Source of the DNA: an uncultured Alistipes sp.
GTDB taxonomy: Bacteria; Bacteroidota; Bacteroidia; Bacteroidales; Rikenellaceae
Length of the DNA: 51,025 nucleotides
Assembly (NCBI GenBank): GCA_947573795.1
Contig: CANPHE010000020.1
Location: 1 to 51,025 of the forward strand
Direction of reading: 5' to 3'
This document shows positions 48,985 to 51,025 of this stretch, piece after piece. The first letter of the stretch is position 1; every line of letters starts with the position of its first letter. The notes beneath the pieces are model-generated. The model was not told the DNA's origin and ran no database searches. It was given only the letters and a program-made list of their open reading frames with translations. A program made the position numbers and the translations under genes.

Positions 48985-49129
48985 TCCGCCGAAGATACTC
49001 CCGCTCAGCAATACCAAATAAATTTGGCATTGCGCTCGCTTATTCGCACTTTGGCTTTGCCGAAGATACTCACGCTCGGAAAAAATGCAAGCAAGCTTGC
49101 TTTTTTCTCTCGACTTATTCGTATCTTTG
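48985..49129 (+). repeat. Family A repeat copy 4, upstream of dnaX
   Basis: One partial and two fuller units. Distal: TTTG (49023-49026), then a degenerate -7 (CACTTTG near 49047-49053) in a weakened hairpin. Proximal: a perfect 14-bp palindrome AAGCAAGCTTGCTT near 49089-49103 holding CTTG (49096-49099), T6, CTCGACTTATTCG and an intact TATCTTTG (49122-49129), 7 bp before the dnaX ATG. The palindrome followed by T6 also looks like an intrinsic terminator. Confidence 0.8.
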
Positions 49130-49136
49130 CGCTACT

Positions 49137-50948
49137 ATGAGCGATTTTATCGTCAGCGCACGCAAATACCGTCCTGCGACCTTCCGTTCGGTCGTGGGAC
49201 AGAAGCATATCACTTCGACCCTCCAGAACGCCATCCAGCGGGGCCAGTTGGCTCATGCCTACCTGTTCTGCGGACCGCGGGGCGTGGGTAAGACCACCTG
49301 CGCCCGCATCTTCGCCAAGGCGATCAACTGCCTCTCACCGCAGGGTGCCGAGGCGTGCAACGAGTGCGAATCGTGCCGTTCGTTCAACGAGGGCCGTTCG
49401 CTCAACATCCACGAGCTGGATGCCGCATCGAACAACTCCGTGGAGGATATCCGCACCCTGATCGAGCAGGTGCGCATCCTCCCGCAGGGGGGCCGCTACT
49501 CGGTCTTCATCATCGACGAGGTGCACATGCTCTCGGCCGCGGCCTTCAACGCCTTCCTCAAAACGCTCGAAGAGCCCCCCGCCCACGCGATTTTCGTGCT
49601 GGCGACTACCGAGAAGCACAAAATCCTGCCGACGATCCTCTCGCGCTGCCAGATATACGACTTCAACCGTATCCGCGTGGAAGATGCGGTCGATTATCTC
49701 AAATACATCGCCTCGCAGGAGGGGATCGAGGCCGACGAGGAGTCGTTGAACCTCATCGCCCAGAAGGCCGACGGCGGTATGCGCGACGCCCTGTCGATGT
49801 TCGACAAGGCCGTATCGTTCTGCGGCCGCACGCTCGACTACCGCAACGTCGCCCAGACGCTCAACGTGCTGGACTACGACACCTATTTCAGCATCACGGA
49901 ACAGCTGCTCGCGGGGGATTACGTGCAGGCGCTCGTGTCGTTCGATACGGTGCTCTCGAAAGGATTCTCGGGACAGACTTTCATGGCGGGGCTCAACCGC
50001 CACATGCGCGACCTGCTGATGGCCAAACGGCCCGAGACGCTGCGGCTGATCGAAATGACCGGCACGCTGCTCGAACGATACCGGACGCAGGCGGGCGCCT
50101 GCGATGTCGGCTTCCTGTTCGGGGCCAGTGCCCTTTTGACGGAACTCGACGGAAAGATACGGCAGTCGTCCAACCAACGACTGCTCGTAGAACTGGGCCT
50201 GATGAAGATTTGCGGGCTCGGTCAAAAAAAAAATGACGGTCTGACCTCCGGGCTCTGTCCGCTCCCCGAGCTGACACCCCGCACTACTCCGGCGACAGCG
50301 ACGACCCCGGCGGCTCCAGTGGCTCCGGCAACCCCGACACCCGCAGCCACGGCTCCGGCCGCACAACCCGTAGCGATGCCGACACCGCAACCGGCTGCCC
50401 TGGCCCCGACGCAACCCGTCCAGCAACCGGCACGCCCCGCTCCCGTGCCGCAGCACGAACAGCCTGCGGCAACGCGTCCGCGGCGCTCGCTGATCTCGGG
50501 CACTTCGCTCACGGAACTGCTCGCCTCGGCCGGGGATACGCCCCCGCAGCCCGTGGAGGAAGCGGTTGCCGAACCGCAGCAGGTGCGGATCGACCCAGCC
50601 TGCGCCGAGAAGCTCGAAAACGCGCGCGGCGCCATCCTGAACCTCATCCGCGAACGGCGGCCGCGCTTCGTGCCGGTGTTCGAACGCATGATGTTCCGGG
50701 GCAACACCCTCGCGCTGAGCGTGCCGACCACGGACCTGCGCGACGAAATCCTGCGCAGCAAGACGGGCATGATGATGCGCATCGCCGAGATCGCCGGGGT
50801 CGACGGACTGATCGAACTCGACATTAGGGTCGACGAGACGATCCGCGCAGCGCGACCGATCCGCCCGGAGGACAAAATGAAATTCATCACGGAGCAAAAT
50901 CCGCTCGTCACGGAGCTCCGCAAAGCTCTCGACTTAGAGATGGAATAA
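49137..50948 (+). CDS. dnaX: DNA polymerase III subunit gamma/tau
   Basis: Clamp-loader ATPase, 603 aa as tau. Walker A GPRGVGKTT (46-54), zinc Cys 65, 74, 77 and 80, DEVH (127-130), sensor/arginine finger LSRCQ, domain III to about residue 360. A Pro/Ala/Thr/Gln-rich linker (about 374-455) follows, then the tau-specific C-terminal domain (about 500-603). At the domain III/linker boundary codons GGT CAA AAA AAA AAT carry a run of ten A's (50224-50233); moving to the -1 frame gives AAA TGA at once, so a 366-aa gamma form could be made. The start is 7 bp after a TATCTTTG, implying a near-leaderless mRNA. Confidence 0.96.
   Translation: MSDFIVSARKYRPATFRSVVGQKHITSTLQNAIQRGQLAHAYLFCGPRGVGKTTCARIFAKAINCLSPQGAEACNECESCRSFNEGRSLNIHELDAASNNSVEDIRTLIEQVRILPQGGRYSVFIIDEVHMLSAAAFNAFLKTLEEPPAHAIFVLATTEKHKILPTILSRCQIYDFNRIRVEDAVDYLKYIASQEGIEADEESLNLIAQKADGGMRDALSMFDKAVSFCGRTLDYRNVAQTLNVLDYDTYFSITEQLLAGDYVQALVSFDTVLSKGFSGQTFMAGLNRHMRDLLMAKRPETLRLIEMTGTLLERYRTQAGACDVGFLFGASALLTELDGKIRQSSNQRLLVELGLMKICGLGQKKNDGLTSGLCPLPELTPRTTPATATTPAAPVAPATPTPAATAPAAQPVAMPTPQPAALAPTQPVQQPARPAPVPQHEQPAATRPRRSLISGTSLTELLASAGDTPPQPVEEAVAEPQQVRIDPACAEKLENARGAILNLIRERRPRFVPVFERMMFRGNTLALSVPTTDLRDEILRSKTGMMMRIAEIAGVDGLIELDIRVDETIRAARPIRPEDKMKFITEQNPLVTELRKALDLEME
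50224..50236 (+). promoter_or_regulatory. dnaX: Probable slippage/-1 frameshift site in dnaX
   Basis: Ten consecutive A's end one base before the TGA of the -1 frame (50234-50236). Slippage by polymerase (+1 A) or ribosome (-1) would end translation as K-K-K-stop at residue 366. A weak hairpin is possible 11-13 nt downstream (CTCCGGG near 50246, CCCCGAG near 50264). Confidence 0.7.
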
Positions 50949-50968
50949 CGAACAAAAGAAAAAAACAT

Positions 50969-51025
50969 ATGAAAAACTTCATCGAAGAACTCGAATGGCG
51001 CGGCATGATCCACACGATCATGCCC
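50969..51025 (+). CDS. tyrS: Tyrosyl-tRNA synthetase, N-terminal fragment (runs off the window)
   Basis: The first 19 codons read MKNFIEELEWRGMIHTIMP, matching the start of bacterial TyrS in this lineage (xELxWRGMIHDIMP). It begins 20 bp after the dnaX stop with an A-rich leader and is probably co-transcribed. The catalytic motifs lie beyond the window. Confidence 0.8.
   Translation, partial: MKNFIEELEWRGMIHTIMP

Overview
The window reads as chromosomal core genome of a Bacteroidales bacterium, most likely Alistipes or a close relative in Rikenellaceae (inference). Three things point there: Bacteroidota-type promoters (TTTG, about 20 nt, TAnnTTTG) before many genes; A/T-rich leaders without Shine-Dalgarno sequences; and lineage markers such as a three-gene B-type fumarate reductase, a DUF2723/GT117 membrane protein, a Ser-type sulfatase lipoprotein and a DUF1343 muramidase. 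Genes are GC-rich. The exceptions are an AT-rich orphan at 11520-12011 and, more mildly, a CD225/DUF2752 pair at 33592-34294. I found no phage, transposase, CRISPR array, tRNA or rRNA.

Layout. 1-83: 3' end of an unknown gene. 307-6607 (minus): lptB and aroA, then an overlapping run aroC-prmC-recX-M23 peptidase. 6815-11010 (plus): recQ, a voltage-gated-type K+ channel and two tiny membrane proteins. 11520-13167: AT-rich secreted orphan and rsmA, followed by a probable small structured RNA (13757-13872). 14123-15563 (minus): patatin phospholipase and 5-formyl-THF cyclo-ligase. 15671-19135 (plus): sdhCAB with its own promoter and terminator. 19881-24495 (minus): a large repeat-built surface lipoprotein and a NamZ-like lipoprotein. 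25090-29881 (minus): MATE exporter, cytidylate-kinase-like protein and prfB, preceded by cysS. 30072-34294 (plus): GT117 protein and CD225/DUF2752. 34991-36470 (minus): TPR protein and tadA. 36781-42291: aspS, sulfatase (minus), rarA and a phosphoesterase. 42521-47645: convergent clpC-type and clpB. 47821-51025 (plus): TupA-like ATP-grasp protein, dnaX and the start of tyrS.

The protein-coding content is mostly ordinary housekeeping. The unusual biology lies between the genes. Several families of short hairpin-forming repeats fill the larger gaps. The most striking (12199-12301, 24501-24679, 48741-48826, 48985-49129) is a tandem unit of about 74 bp. In it a -33 element and a TATCTTTG -7 element each sit inside a hairpin, and the two are held 20-22 bp apart in the gene-proximal unit of each copy and at every intact -7. 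It abuts rsmA, the NamZ-like gene and dnaX, so it looks like a dispersed promoter cassette; for two of these genes the predicted mRNA would be leaderless or nearly so. dnaX also carries an A10 run followed at once by a -1-frame TGA exactly at the tau/gamma domain boundary. A plausible promoter-to-terminator small RNA lies downstream of rsmA.
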